DNA from: Niastella soli
Lineage (GTDB): Bacteria > Bacteroidota > Bacteroidia > Chitinophagales > Chitinophagaceae
Reading direction: 5' to 3'
Assembly: GCF_017742245.1 (NCBI RefSeq)
Contig: NZ_JAGHKO010000006.1
Span: forward strand, 146,682 to 210,681
DNA: 64,000 nt
Shown here: positions 40,865-49,913 of the stretch, one piece after another
How positions within the stretch are numbered: position 1 is the stretch's first letter
Layout: the number at the start of each line of letters is the position of its first letter
Position numbers and translations under genes: made by a program
Notes under the pieces: generated by a model
Seen by the model: the letters and a program-made list of their open reading frames with translations, nothing else
Databases searched by the model: none
Told to the model about the DNA's origin: nothing

Positions 40865-40925
40865 TAAAGAGGCTGCTGATAAAATAAAACGTATCGTGGA
40901 AAAAAGAGGGATGGGATGCCGCTAA
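40865..40925 (+). pseudogene. integrase 3'-end relic
   Basis: EEAADKIKRIVEKRGMGCR compares with integrase EEAANKIKELWIKRDGMRL; indels are present. It is the rightmost integrase relic and lies 140 bp before a decayed palindrome (about 41062-41092, CCGGCCAGT...CTGACCAATTA), showing again the integrase to palindrome order. The other parts of 40716-41225 show nothing. Confidence 0.7.
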
Positions 40926-41225
40926 TGCCAAATTACCAGTAACATCCTTTGGATGCAGGTTCGTTTTTATTTCTTATTCCTGGGAATGGTAGTATAAAAA
41001 GGGTAGGACACCGTTAGTTCTGATGGTTTAATTGCATAGGTCTGTAAAACAATGTAATATAACCGGCCAGTGGGGCTGACCAATTAAATTTAATACCAAT
41101 TCGGGACATATTCAGGCTCCTTTCTGGTATCCCCGTAAAAATACGGTGTTAAAAACCGTATAATAGTTGGGGCAGCTCTATTACAAAGGATTTAAATTTA
41201 GACAGAGAAATTTAATCCCACTTTT

Positions 41226-41462
41226 ATGAACACTATTCATAACAGCATAGAAGAACAGCGGTTGGCCATGTTGGAAATGCGCTCTATCTTGAATCATATA
41301 GAAAGTACATATGGGACTAACATTCCCGCAGACATCCTAAACGCAATAGCTGAACTTGCCAAGGCTAACCGGACCAAATCCACCTCCCATACCCGGGAAC
41401 TGAACCACACCGTAGGCGTCGATGAATTTTGCAAAAAAAATAATCTTTCTCTTGGCAAATAA
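41226..41462 (+). CDS. small hypothetical protein
   Basis: This 78-aa protein is mostly helical: EEQRLAMLEMRSILNHIEST, NIPADILNAIAELAKANR, and a final DEFCKKNNLSLGK. No signal peptide. I do not recognise it; it may be a small regulator or adaptor. It stands alone. Confidence 0.5.
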   Translation: MNTIHNSIEEQRLAMLEMRSILNHIESTYGTNIPADILNAIAELAKANRTKSTSHTRELNHTVGVDEFCKKNNLSLGK

Positions 41463-41644
41463 GTAAACTTTCCGTTACCTCCGTCCCAAAAAGAAACACC
41501 TCCTTGTTTTTTCCCGCTTAAATGCTTTGAAGGCAGCCTTACAAGCCAAAGCTCCAGGATAATTAAAAAAAATCTTGCATAATCGGTTTACAATGTATAG
41601 CTTACCTGCGTTTAACCTTTATCGAAATATAGTAAGATCCTATT

Positions 41645-42721
41645 ATGAAAAGAAGCCCTTTGCTCCTTGCCCTGTTTATTGGCCAGGTTGCTCTTGCTCA
41701 GATCGGTACCCGAAGCGTAGCAAGCAAACCTGCCAAACCTGCCTATGACAGTTCCATTAATATTAACAGCATTGAATGTGAGTTCGAACCCGCATCTTTA
41801 ATAGGTCAGGAGATCCATTTTCTTCCAAGGACTCCTTATGCTAAAAAAGCCGAATGGGATGAACCTTCCTGGCCCCTTTTCCTTTCTGAAAAGAACCAGA
41901 AGGCCTACAAGGGAACTTCAAAGGGGTATACTCCCTTCAGTGCCCTGGAGAACAAAACTTTTAAAATTGTAAACTGGGAAGTAACCGATGAGGAGTATTG
42001 TACGCGTACCATCACGCTTGAGGATGAGAGTGGTGAAAGAATACGTTGGCAATTTGGGGACAGGTGGCAGCTAAACGTGGCTGCATTCTTCAACGGATAT
42101 CTTGAAAAATTGAAACAGACCTATGTAAACAAAAATATCTTCTTCAGTATAGATCCCAATGACATTCCTGCTGAATATGAAAACCCACTGGATAAACAAA
42201 CCAGGGAATTCGTGCCCGGCAGTAAATGGAGATGTACGGAAATTACTTTTTTAGAGGAAGAAAAAAAATACTTTGGTCAGCTTGCTTTAATACTTAAAGA
42301 CAGCGCAAACAAGGAGATCGCCGTTCGTATAACCTATGACAAGTTTATAGATCCGGAAGACAAATGCCTTAACCAAAGTAACATTATTACTGAAGACAAA
42401 TACCTGGCCAGGAAAAAAGAAGAGAAAAGAGTGAGGGACTCGCTTATCGCCAAAGAAAAAGCCAGGAACCTTCAGTATGAAAAAGAGTTTAAAGCTAACA
42501 AAGCTCGTTTAATAAAAGTATTTGGCCCCACCAATGGAAACCTGATTGCTGATGGGGTTGTAAAATCAGGCATGACGAAAGATATGTGCCGGGAAGCCTG
42601 GGGATCGGCTGATAAAATATACACCACAACCACAGCCGGTACACTCTATGAAACCTGGTTCTATGGGTTCTCAAGGTGGTTAAGATTCAGAAATGGAAAA
42701 TTGTACTCTTTCATGGAGTAA
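41645..42721 (+). CDS. hypothetical secreted protein
   Basis: This 358-aa protein has a signal peptide (MKRSPLLLALFIGQVALAQI). The mature part has two similar beta regions (NKTFKIVNWEVTDEEYCTRT and GSKWRCTEITFLEEEKKYFG) followed by a charged helix (KEEKRVRDSLIAKEKARNLQ) and a C-terminal SmpA/BamE-like module: LIADGVVKSGMTKDMCREAW, GSADKIYTTTTAGTLYETWF. The latter, with G-M-T-x-x-x-x-x-x-W-G, is common in proteins of the outer membrane or periplasm. Function is otherwise unknown. Confidence 0.65.
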   Translation: MKRSPLLLALFIGQVALAQIGTRSVASKPAKPAYDSSININSIECEFEPASLIGQEIHFLPRTPYAKKAEWDEPSWPLFLSEKNQKAYKGTSKGYTPFSALENKTFKIVNWEVTDEEYCTRTITLEDESGERIRWQFGDRWQLNVAAFFNGYLEKLKQTYVNKNIFFSIDPNDIPAEYENPLDKQTREFVPGSKWRCTEITFLEEEKKYFGQLALILKDSANKEIAVRITYDKFIDPEDKCLNQSNIITEDKYLARKKEEKRVRDSLIAKEKARNLQYEKEFKANKARLIKVFGPTNGNLIADGVVKSGMTKDMCREAWGSADKIYTTTTAGTLYETWFYGFSRWLRFRNGKLYSFME

Positions 42722-42756
42722 CCGCCTTGTTAAACTAAATGAGGCTGGCTCTCCTA

Positions 42757-42917
42757 TACAAAATTTGAAAGTTACTATACAGTCTCCTGGGTGGCGAAAT
42801 GATGGTCGTTATTTACCGCAGCAAAATGATATAGCATCTGTTGTACTCTGGTATCAAACAGAACCCCATGCGCCTTTTTCCCGGTTGCCGGAAAGGGATT
42901 TGCTTGACGTAAACTAA
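42757..42917 (+). pseudogene. C-terminal fragment of a DUF2961 (GH172-like) protein
   Basis: IQNLKVTIQSPGWRNDGRYL then PQQNDIASVVLWYQTEPHAP, FSRLPERDLLDVN matches the known last 50 residues of DUF2961 proteins (the WRxDGRYLPxQxDIASVxxWYQxEPHAPFP signature). The rest of the gene, normally over 350 residues, is absent; the fragment joins the end of the preceding gene's frame. Confidence 0.7.
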
Positions 42918-43035
42918 AGCAGGCGCTTAAGTCTGTATTTGAATTGTCAAGATTTATAAATCATGGCTTTCCTGTGGGCTATTTATTTGGCGATGGTAAG
43001 AAAATAATAAAACTTCATGGAAAGGAGTATCAACC

Positions 43036-43740
43036 ATGAAAAATATGTTTTTAACCCTCGCGCTGATCACGGTCATCGGAACAGTAAAAATAGTTGCACA
43101 AGGGCAGGCTGAAGTAAAAGAAACAGTGGGCATCATTAAAACAAATCTGATAGAGAGTAAGGAGAAATTAAAAAAGTATGAATGGATAGAAACAACCACC
43201 ACTTCTGTTAAGGGAGAGGAGAAGTCTAAAAAGCAGAACCAATGCTATTACGGCGTTGATGGAAAACTTGTTAAAGTGGAAACAGGTGGCTCAACACCGG
43301 TGAAGAAAAAGGGTGGCATAAAAGGAAAGATTGCTGGAAACAAGAAAGAAGACATGGAAGAGTATATAAAGAAGTCCATTGAAAAAATTCAAACCTATCT
43401 ACCGCCCGATGCAGAAAAAATCCAACAATTATATGCCGATGGTAAAACAAGTCTCCATGTACTTGAGCCTGGCAAAAAAGTAAAGCTTGATTTTGTCGAT
43501 TATAATCAAAAAGGGGATGGGTTGAGTGTAACCATTGACAAAGTAAGAAAGATCATCCTTGGCATAGATGTCAATACCTATATTGACGATCCCGATGATA
43601 AGGTGATATTCAATATAAAATATAACACCCTTCCCGACAAAACGCAATATCCTGAAACAACTTCCCTGGAAGCAAGTAAAAAGAAGGTAAAGGTTGTGAT
43701 AGGAAATTCGGGTTATAAAAAAGCCGCCACTCAAATGTGA
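43036..43740 (+). CDS. hypothetical secreted protein
   Basis: This 234-aa protein has a signal peptide (MKNMFLTLALITVIGTVKIV, then AQG). The body contains LKKYEWIETTTTSVKGEEKS, KKQNQCYYGVDGKLVKVETG, then a Lys/Gly-rich linker (VKKKGGIKGKIAGNKK) and a second part with VDYNQKGDGLSVTIDKVRKI. The ordering resembles small periplasmic proteins of the LolA-like fold type, but this is only a guess. Its own terminator follows. Confidence 0.6.
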   Translation: MKNMFLTLALITVIGTVKIVAQGQAEVKETVGIIKTNLIESKEKLKKYEWIETTTTSVKGEEKSKKQNQCYYGVDGKLVKVETGGSTPVKKKGGIKGKIAGNKKEDMEEYIKKSIEKIQTYLPPDAEKIQQLYADGKTSLHVLEPGKKVKLDFVDYNQKGDGLSVTIDKVRKIILGIDVNTYIDDPDDKVIFNIKYNTLPDKTQYPETTSLEASKKKVKVVIGNSGYKKAATQM

Positions 43741-43765
43741 TCATCTCAATACAAGATTATTTACA

Positions 43766-43798
43766 AAACAGGCCCCGGTATTATGCCGGGGCCTGTTT
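43766..43798. terminator. strong bidirectional terminator
   Basis: AAACAGGCCCCGG-TATTATG-CCGGGGCCTGTTT has a perfect 13-bp stem between convergent genes. Confidence 0.85.
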
Positions 43799-43818
43799 AT
43801 TATATTCCAATATAATGA

Positions 43819-44382
43819 CTACCATTTGAACCCAAAATCCCGGCGTTTGATCTTACACATGCGGCCATCAGGATGATGGAATACGACACCTTCGCCCTGA
43901 AAAGTTTCCAGGTATGCTTTTATGGCTTCAAAGGTCCGTGGAAAATCCGGGTAGTCGCTTTTTCCATGCGGGATCAGAATATGGTCCTGTACGCCGTCTT
44001 TATTGCTATTGACCTTGGGGCCAATCAATTCATATGTGCCATCTGGAATAGGATTGCCTAAGGTAGCAAAGCTATTGTGCCAACCTTGCATAAAGTATTT
44101 ATCTTCTGCTCCGGTAGTTACTTGCAGCCATCCAGGCCAATGGCCTGTAATTGGGTCCGGGTCCTGTGCAGGAACAAATCCTTCTGGCGGCGTTTTACCT
44201 TGTTTGGCATCGTATCTTTTGTATAGTACGCCTTCTTTTGAAAGACAGCACGTACCATCCCATTTATGGGTAGCAACGCCCATTCCTTCCAACACCCATT
44301 CACAGCCGGGTGTTACTTCATTCTTTACAGGATTGTTGGGTAGGCTATTTTCCCGTTTGAATAAGGTTGGTATCTTTTTCAT
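43819..44382 (-). CDS. RNA-ligase-like nucleotidyltransferase (DUF5565 type)
   Basis: This 187-aa protein shows the covalent nucleotidyltransferase motifs in order: motif I with the lysine in HKWDGTCC (K-x-D-G), an arginine/Tyr-containing strand YKRYDAKQG, GTYELIGPKVN as the middle motif with the conserved E, EGVVFHHPDG as motif IV, and a C-terminal CKIKRRDFGFKW as motif V (K-x-K). So it should form a lysyl-AMP intermediate and seal or cap a nucleic acid end, most likely RNA. The length is short, that is, the catalytic domain only. It has no visible partner gene; a repair or phage-defence role is possible but not shown. Confidence 0.8.
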   Translation of the reverse strand: MKKIPTLFKRENSLPNNPVKNEVTPGCEWVLEGMGVATHKWDGTCCLSKEGVLYKRYDAKQGKTPPEGFVPAQDPDPITGHWPGWLQVTTGAEDKYFMQGWHNSFATLGNPIPDGTYELIGPKVNSNKDGVQDHILIPHGKSDYPDFPRTFEAIKAYLETFQGEGVVFHHPDGRMCKIKRRDFGFKW

Positions 44383-44517
44383 TTACCATTCTTTGTGATT
44401 AATAATTGTTTTATCTATGGTGATCACTCATATTCAATGGTGTTCCTGGCTGGTTGAAAAGGCAGGATGCTGCACTTACTGGCCAGCGATAGTCTTTTTC
44501 GCTATAAGTGCAAGCAA

Positions 44518-44547
44518 AAAGCCCCCCCGATACATCGGGGGGGCTTT
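44518..44547. terminator. strong bidirectional terminator
   Basis: AAAGCCCCCCCGA-TACA-TCGGGGGGGCTTT has a perfect 13-bp stem. It lies downstream of the lactonase-like gene's end (minus strand) and upstream of the RNA ligase-like gene. Confidence 0.8.
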
Positions 44548-44727
44548 ACAATGTTTTATGTTTAACATCATACCAAAGCACGCCCCGTACCCGATGGATA
44601 GCCGCAGAGGAGGTATTGATATGTTGTCATTTGTTTCATGGATGCAAAAGTAGAAATTTTAACAATGGTACAAAATTTATTTTTATCCGGTCTTAATTAG
44701 CCCTTAGTTTCTCTCCAACGTTTATGT

Positions 44728-46023
44728 CTATCTCCCCAAAACCGCCAACCCCCGTGGCCGGAATTTATTGGCAACAGGCAATTGAAGGGGTTCGTCTTGC
44801 TCCTGAAAATTTCCTTCAACGATATGCAAAACGTGTAAATAATTATAATTGCCAATAGTCGTATCTGGATTGCCGTGTTGAGAAACTACATATAAATACT
44901 GGTCATTGCTGCTGGTAGCCAGTGAAACACACTGACTGGTAGTGTATTGTCCGAAATAGCCGGCGTATGCGGGTCCGGTTTCCTTAAGGGATAGCTCACC
45001 TGTTTTACGTGGCGAATGGGCATCTGTTATATCGAATAGGCTCACTGAATTGTCGATGGTATTGGCTGTAAATAAGCTATGCTTCGATCTGTTTGTACAA
45101 AAGCGGCTGCAGCCTGGCCGGGCGGTTGCGTCGCCTGCATGTGTCAGGGAGCCGTCGTTCTTGTTTATATCATAGAAACTGAATTGGGCCGAGAATGGAA
45201 AAGCAACATACAAAACATGTTGATCTGAGCTCTCATACAAACCCAATGCCCCCGGAAGATTGGAGTCAAAAGAAGGCGCTGCTGGTCCTGCAGTAAACGT
45301 TCCATTATTACCAATGGAAAATATATTCAGTCGTTCTGCTGGTGGTGAATAATCAAAACCCCAGGTATTGGATCCGTACACAAAGGCGCCGCTGCGGGAA
45401 ACAAGTACCTGTCCGGGCGAGATGCCATTACGCAATTCAAATTTGCTTACAAACACCAATGAACCATCGCCTTTTAAAGTAAAAACAGAATAGTTGGGCG
45501 CTGAATAGGTGGGGAGTACAGGATGATTGCTTTTATTCAGCACTATAACGTATTGTTGCCATATGTCGATGCTCACTGGTGTTTCACCGCCTGACGAAAT
45601 AGGCGAACCTGGCGTCAGTTTTAAAGTGCCATCCGATTGTATAGAAAATACTGAAATAGTATTGTCGCCTGAATTAACGGCCAGCAAGAACCGCTTGTCG
45701 TTTGTTAACCGCACTTCATGGTCTGAGTTAAAACTTCCTGCATTCTGACTGCCTGGTATACCCGTACCACCGGTAAGGAACGGTCCTTCTTCCATAGGTA
45801 CTACCTGACCTCCTTCGTAAACCCGGTAGCCTAAAATTGAGTTCTGGGCCCATTCAGAACTATTTGATTCCAGGTAAATAATATCTATGACTTTTCCGGT
45901 GGTATCGGCTTTATAGCTGCCACTATATTCATTGAGCCAGCCTTTGTTACAGGCAACCAGTAAACAACAGATGACAATTGCCCATAGGGATGCATGCATA
46001 CGTGCAGGGATTTGCTTGCTCAT
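44728..46023 (-). CDS. lipoprotein with lactonase-type seven-bladed beta-propeller
   Basis: The 431-aa protein has a signal (SLWAIVVCCLLVAC, Cys near 25; the ATG at 46023 gives a slightly long leader). The mature part follows the lactonase/YVTN repeat style: LTNDKRFLLAVNSGDNTISV, FSIQSDGTLKLTPGSPISSG, SVFTLKGDGSLVFVSKFELR, ALGLYESSDQHVLYVAFPFS, SFYDINKNDGSLTHAGDATA and VATSSNDQYLYVVSQHGNPD. Family members range from 6-phosphogluconolactonase to surface binding proteins; being lipid anchored, it is more likely a binding or extracellular protein. It stands as a single gene. Confidence 0.85.
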   Translation of the reverse strand: MSKQIPARMHASLWAIVICCLLVACNKGWLNEYSGSYKADTTGKVIDIIYLESNSSEWAQNSILGYRVYEGGQVVPMEEGPFLTGGTGIPGSQNAGSFNSDHEVRLTNDKRFLLAVNSGDNTISVFSIQSDGTLKLTPGSPISSGGETPVSIDIWQQYVIVLNKSNHPVLPTYSAPNYSVFTLKGDGSLVFVSKFELRNGISPGQVLVSRSGAFVYGSNTWGFDYSPPAERLNIFSIGNNGTFTAGPAAPSFDSNLPGALGLYESSDQHVLYVAFPFSAQFSFYDINKNDGSLTHAGDATARPGCSRFCTNRSKHSLFTANTIDNSVSLFDITDAHSPRKTGELSLKETGPAYAGYFGQYTTSQCVSLATSSNDQYLYVVSQHGNPDTTIGNYNYLHVLHIVEGNFQEQDEPLQLPVANKFRPRGLAVLGR

Positions 46024-46172
46024 TGGCGTGACTTCAGTTTAAGTACTCTTGAAATCTACAATTTAAATACCCTGCCATAAATTGTGAGTTATAATCTATC
46101 CTGGTGGTTGATCCGTAGATTTTTTTACCCGTTTTTCAGCATGCAAGGACTTTAATGATCTGTGCCTTTAAT

Positions 46173-46197
46173 AAAAAGGCCGCTCAATTGAGCGGCC
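46173..46197 (-). terminator. terminator of the 48329-46221 gene group
   Basis: On the minus strand, GGCCGCTCAATTGAGCGGCC is a perfect palindrome followed by five T. It lies 24 bp past the SnoaL-like gene end. Confidence 0.85.
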
Positions 46198-46220
46198 ACC
46201 AGGTATTCCTAACTGTTCCA

Positions 46221-46598
46221 CTACACTACATTTTCAAGCGCGCCAAAAGCATGGTCAATAACAATTTTCCAGGTGCCATCTGGCTGTTGCTGCATCACTT
46301 CTATTCCGCGGGCCTTTACTTTTACTTCCTCACCATCGGTGATGCTCCATTCTGATCTGCCAACGGCCAGACTACCTGTTTGCAGGCAATACACCGTTTT
46401 GATCTCCATTTTTCCTTTGATTGATAAAATGGCTTTCACTGCTTCTTCAAATTTTTCTTTCCCTGAAACGGGTTTGCCTGGCTCAGGCACTATGATGCCG
46501 TTATAATCATACATACTTAATACAGTGGCTACATCGCCCGTGTTGTAAGCGGCTGCTAAGGTGGCATGCGCATCCTGCGCCCTGGTTGGTAAATTCAT
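46221..46598 (-). CDS. SnoaL/DUF4440-like (NTF2 fold) protein
   Basis: This 125-aa protein begins with the NTF2-type helix pattern DAHATLAAAYNTGDVATVLS, MYDYNGIIVPEPGKPVSGKE, then strands GKMEIKTVYCLQTGSLAVGR, SEWSITDGEEVKVKARGIEV and the closing QQPDGTWKIVIDHAFG. Proteins of this group bind small ligands or catalyse minor steps; the substrate is not determined. It follows the PEP mutase-like gene by 27 bp and probably shares its transcript. Confidence 0.85.
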   Translation of the reverse strand: MNLPTRAQDAHATLAAAYNTGDVATVLSMYDYNGIIVPEPGKPVSGKEKFEEAVKAILSIKGKMEIKTVYCLQTGSLAVGRSEWSITDGEEVKVKARGIEVMQQQPDGTWKIVIDHAFGALENVV

Positions 46599-46625
46599 GT
46601 TGTTGATTTTTATGGTGAATGATAA

Positions 46626-47396
46626 TTAAGCAAACAATGGCGCAAAACTCCCGGTGGCAGTAATAGCCTCCGTTAACGTGCTAATACCTTCATAGAGCCT
46701 GTTAAATAAAAATGGACCCATACTTGCCCGCTTTACGCCGAGGGTTTTTAATGTCTCTATATCGGGTAATCCGGGTATACACATTACATTGATGGGTAGG
46801 GTAGTACTGTTAACAGCTTCGGCAATGTCGGTCTCCGCACTGATACAGGGCAGGAAAATACCATCGGCGCCCGCTGCTTCATATAATTCCAGGCGTTTGG
46901 CAGTCTCAGATTGTTTGTTGGCTACATCTAAGATGTAAGTATCGCAACGCACATTTATAAAAAGCTCCAACTGGTCCTGGGCAAGTTTAGTTTTTATAAA
47001 GTCAATGGTTTGGGCGAAGCTGTTGGCATCCCTGAGCGTTCTTTTTGCTGACTGAATAGTTGAATCCTCAATATTGATACCGGCTACGCCCAGTGCTGCC
47101 AGCTTCCGGATGTTGGCATATATGGCTTCATTGGTTTTGCCATAACCCATTTCGATGTCTATTGTTACCGGCACCTGTACCGTTGCCAGGATCCTGCGAA
47201 CAATAAACAGGTACTCGTCAAAGGGCATGGCCTCGCCATCTTCATACCCCAGACTATTGGCCACGGCCGCACTGGAAGTAGCTACTGCAGGAAAGTGTTG
47301 TTGTTGAAAATGCAACGCACTTTTAGGGTTCCAGGCATTGGGTATAATAAAAAGTGAGCGATGTAATTCTTTGAATTGTTGAAATAAGGATGGCAT
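46626..47396 (-). CDS. isocitrate lyase / phosphoenolpyruvate mutase family protein
   Basis: This 256-aa TIM-barrel protein shows the superfamily landmarks: IIPNAWNPKSALHFQQQHFP at the start (strand 1), ATSSAAVANSLGYEDGEAM, VTIDIEMGYGKT (metal-binding region with D-x-E), GINIEDST (E-D), LFINVRCDTYIL, and GADGIFLPCI followed by PINVMCIPGLPDIETLKTLG. The essential Cys/loop of true isocitrate lyases (KKCGH) is absent, so it belongs to the PEP mutase/methylisocitrate lyase-like subgroup acting on C-C or C-P bonds of an unknown oxo-acid. It is likely in one operon with the NTF2-like gene; the AraC regulator upstream has the same strand and a 90-bp gap. Confidence 0.88.
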   Translation of the reverse strand: MPSLFQQFKELHRSLFIIPNAWNPKSALHFQQQHFPAVATSSAAVANSLGYEDGEAMPFDEYLFIVRRILATVQVPVTIDIEMGYGKTNEAIYANIRKLAALGVAGINIEDSTIQSAKRTLRDANSFAQTIDFIKTKLAQDQLELFINVRCDTYILDVANKQSETAKRLELYEAAGADGIFLPCISAETDIAEAVNSTTLPINVMCIPGLPDIETLKTLGVKRASMGPFLFNRLYEGISTLTEAITATGSFAPLFA

Positions 47397-47486
47397 GACT
47401 GATATTTTTATGTTCTATAATTTCGTTTACAGAACAAAGTTATCAGCGTTTAAAAAGATGAAATTGTATAAAACGGAATAAAACTG

Positions 47487-48329
47487 TTAATAAGCTAAAA
47501 GGGGTGATGCTTCCTCTTGTTGGTGCGTGGCCAGCGTAACCGGTGAGTTATTGATAGAGTAACCCGATGGGGTAGTGCCGGTAAATGCTTTGAACTCTTT
47601 TATGAAATGCGACTGGTCTGCATAACCGCATTCATAAGCAATGTCGGTCAATGAAGTGCTTCTGGCAGTAACCAGGCGCAGACTGTGTTGAAACCGGTTG
47701 ATCTGATTGTATAATTTCGGCGTGAGGCCGGTGTACTGTAAAAATAATTGTTGCATATAACGGGCGGAGATGCCATAGCGCGTTGCAATAGTTTCCATCG
47801 TTTTATATACATCCTGATGGCGCAGTTCGTACATCAGGTCTTTTACAACGTCTACTTTACCTAATCTCTTTCCCGCCTGTTCAATTTGTTTCAATAAATA
47901 CGCTTCTAACAACGTAACGCGTTTGCTCCAGGATCGTGTTTCCTGTAATTGGGCATGTAGGGTGCTGACTGCTTTACCCGATACATCGCGGTAATCAATA
48001 ACCTGGTTGTTAAACAGACTTACTTTTTCTGGCAGGAAACTGGCAACAGCATGGGGATAAAAGCGAACGCCCAGCATGGTATTACTACCTACAGATCGTA
48101 CAGGCAGGGGGCGATTGAGTTGCCCCCATAATTCAATGGGCGGATGGGTAATAAATTCATCTCCTGGTTGGGTTTGCCAGTTCCCGGCGCCCAGGTTAAA
48201 GATAATTTCCATACAACCACTGGGGAACACCGTGTCCTCAAACGCTACCGTGCTTGATGACTCATACACATAGTAGCATTTTATATATTGCTGCAACAGC
48301 TGGCCCGGCTTTATTTCATAATAGGTCAT
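47487..48329 (-). CDS. AraC-family transcriptional regulator (DUF6597 sensor)
   Basis: This 280-aa protein has an N-terminal sensor of the DUF6597 type (YYEIKPGQLLQQYIKCYYVY, VFPSGCMEIIFNLGAG, LWGQLNRPLPVRSVG, MLGVRFYPHAVASFL) and the C-terminal HTH pair: YKTMETIATRYGISARYMQQ, LFLQYTGLTPKLYNQINRFQ, then SLTDIAYECGYADQSHFIKE and FKAFTGTTPSGY. It probably regulates the neighbouring PEP-mutase-like/NTF2 genes downstream, judging by position. Confidence 0.92.
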   Translation of the reverse strand: MTYYEIKPGQLLQQYIKCYYVYESSSTVAFEDTVFPSGCMEIIFNLGAGNWQTQPGDEFITHPPIELWGQLNRPLPVRSVGSNTMLGVRFYPHAVASFLPEKVSLFNNQVIDYRDVSGKAVSTLHAQLQETRSWSKRVTLLEAYLLKQIEQAGKRLGKVDVVKDLMYELRHQDVYKTMETIATRYGISARYMQQLFLQYTGLTPKLYNQINRFQHSLRLVTARSTSLTDIAYECGYADQSHFIKEFKAFTGTTPSGYSINNSPVTLATHQQEEASPLLAY

Positions 48330-48416
48330 GGTCGATGTCTTTAAGGCTGTACCGGAATAGGATTCTAAAATACGAAAATACCAACTGCGAAAGGGCCGGA
48401 ATTGTAAAATTCGGAA

Positions 48417-48773
48417 CTATCTGGTCACCAGACCCACCATATTTCCTTCGGGGTCGGTAAACCAGGCAAATTGTTTGTTATTGGGAAGAATAACCGGCCC
48501 AACGTGTTTTTTACCACCTGCTTCAATGATCTTCGACAAACTCTCGTTAATGTCATCGACCTGAATATAGAACATTACAAAATTGTGGGGGTTATGTCCT
48601 AAAGAAGTGATCTGTCCCTGAATACCTTCTTCCGTATTGGTATTGATGAGAGAAGCCATGGGAACTCCGGTGGGCGTCCAGCCAAACAGATCGGAGTAAA
48701 ATGTAGCGGTTTTGGATAGGTCCTTACAACCGATCTCAAAAAAGACAACCGGGTTGCTAATTAACGCTGTCAT
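48417..48773 (-). CDS. VOC-family (glyoxalase-fold) protein
   Basis: The start at 48773 (MTALISNPVVFFEIGCKDLS) is chosen because it matches the usual VOC opening; the frame extends 16 codons further without a plausible start region. The 118-aa protein is one VOC domain pair: VVFFEIGCKDLSKTATFYSD, LFGWTPTGVPM, VMFYIQVDDINESLSKIIEA, GGKKHVGPVILPNNKQFAWF and TDPEGNMVGLV. Metal ligands are partly present (E in FFEIG, E in DPEGN). Family members include dioxygenases, isomerases and antibiotic-binding proteins; the role here is unknown. It lies upstream of the AraC gene on the same strand. Confidence 0.88.
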   Translation of the reverse strand: MTALISNPVVFFEIGCKDLSKTATFYSDLFGWTPTGVPMASLINTNTEEGIQGQITSLGHNPHNFVMFYIQVDDINESLSKIIEAGGKKHVGPVILPNNKQFAWFTDPEGNMVGLVTR

Positions 48774-49037
48774 ATTATGTAAGTTTTTTTTATAGTTGAG
48801 CTTGTAGCGGAAGGCAACCAATGTTCGTACGAAGGATAATGGAAAAAATTATCTACTATAATTTACAAAATTTTACGCTATTAACCAATTGAATTATAGG
48901 CGGCTAACACCTGAATGATCCAACTCATGTTAACTTGATGGGGACCTCATCAATTTAACCTACTGCGAATGAGGGTATTATTTATATGTGGAAATAGAAT
49001 GAATGATCTTTATTTAAGGATTTCTTTACTTTGTATT

Positions 49038-49913
49038 ATGTTAATACGTTTTCCCACTTCCTCCAAAGACATAGAAGACCTCGATGTGCTCCAACTGGGA
49101 AATTCGCCGCTGGCCAGATATAGAAAAGCCACAGCGGCTGGTAAAAGGACCAGTTTTATCACGGAACATACGCTCATTTTTGTACTGCATGGACATAAAT
49201 ACCTGCATCTGGAAGAGCAAACCCATATGGCGGAAGCCGGTCACCTGGTTTTGTTAAAGCGAGGTATTTATGCGCTGTCTGAATTTGTGCCGGACGGACT
49301 GAACTATGAAGCCCTCTTGTTATTTTTTACGGATGATTTTGTAAAGAAATTCATGCATACCCATCAGTTAACCACCACGCAATCGCCTGTCACTGGCGCG
49401 CACCTGGTGGTTCCCACCAATGAGTTACTGAATGGTTTTAAAACGCAGTTCATGGGCTATTTTGGTAAAAACCTCCCGGGACTGGAAAGCATTTTACAAT
49501 TAAAGTTGCAGGAGTTAATGTTGTTGCTGCTGGCAGGACCACAAGGACAACAGGTAAAAACGTTCTTTCAAAGCATTGCCTTTGGACAACCACTCGAGAT
49601 CGATTTTATTGTTCGCAAACATTTGTTTCAACCGCTGTCGCTGGATGAACTGGCCAAACTCTCAGGCCGCAGTCTGGCTTCCTTTAAACGCGATTTTCAA
49701 CATCAATACAACAGTGCTCCCAAAAAATGGATCAACGAACAACGGTTAGACCATGCCCGGATGTTGCTGTTGCATTCCAATAAGAACGTGACGGAAGTCG
49801 CTATGGAATGCGGTTTTGAAAACATCCCGCACTTTATAAAGATCTTCAAGCAGAAATTTGGTGTTACGCCTAATAGCGTGAGGGGGCGGGAGGTTGATCA
49901 GTTAACCAGTTGA
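49038..49913 (+). CDS. AraC-family transcriptional regulator
   Basis: The start ATG 49038 (MLIRFPTSSKDIEDLDVLQL) gives 291 aa; an upstream ATG at 48969 would add 23 residues rich in hydrophobics without family likeness. The N-terminal half is a cupin-like sensor (TLIFVLHGHKYLHLEEQTHM, AEAGHLVLLKRGIYALSE), and the C-terminal part has the AraC HTH pair: LSLDELAKLSGRSLASFKRD, FQHQYNSAPKKWINEQRLDH, NVTEVAMECGFENIPHFIKI and FKQKFGVTP. It is a lone gene, and its target is unknown. Confidence 0.9.
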   Translation: MLIRFPTSSKDIEDLDVLQLGNSPLARYRKATAAGKRTSFITEHTLIFVLHGHKYLHLEEQTHMAEAGHLVLLKRGIYALSEFVPDGLNYEALLLFFTDDFVKKFMHTHQLTTTQSPVTGAHLVVPTNELLNGFKTQFMGYFGKNLPGLESILQLKLQELMLLLLAGPQGQQVKTFFQSIAFGQPLEIDFIVRKHLFQPLSLDELAKLSGRSLASFKRDFQHQYNSAPKKWINEQRLDHARMLLLHSNKNVTEVAMECGFENIPHFIKIFKQKFGVTPNSVRGREVDQLTS

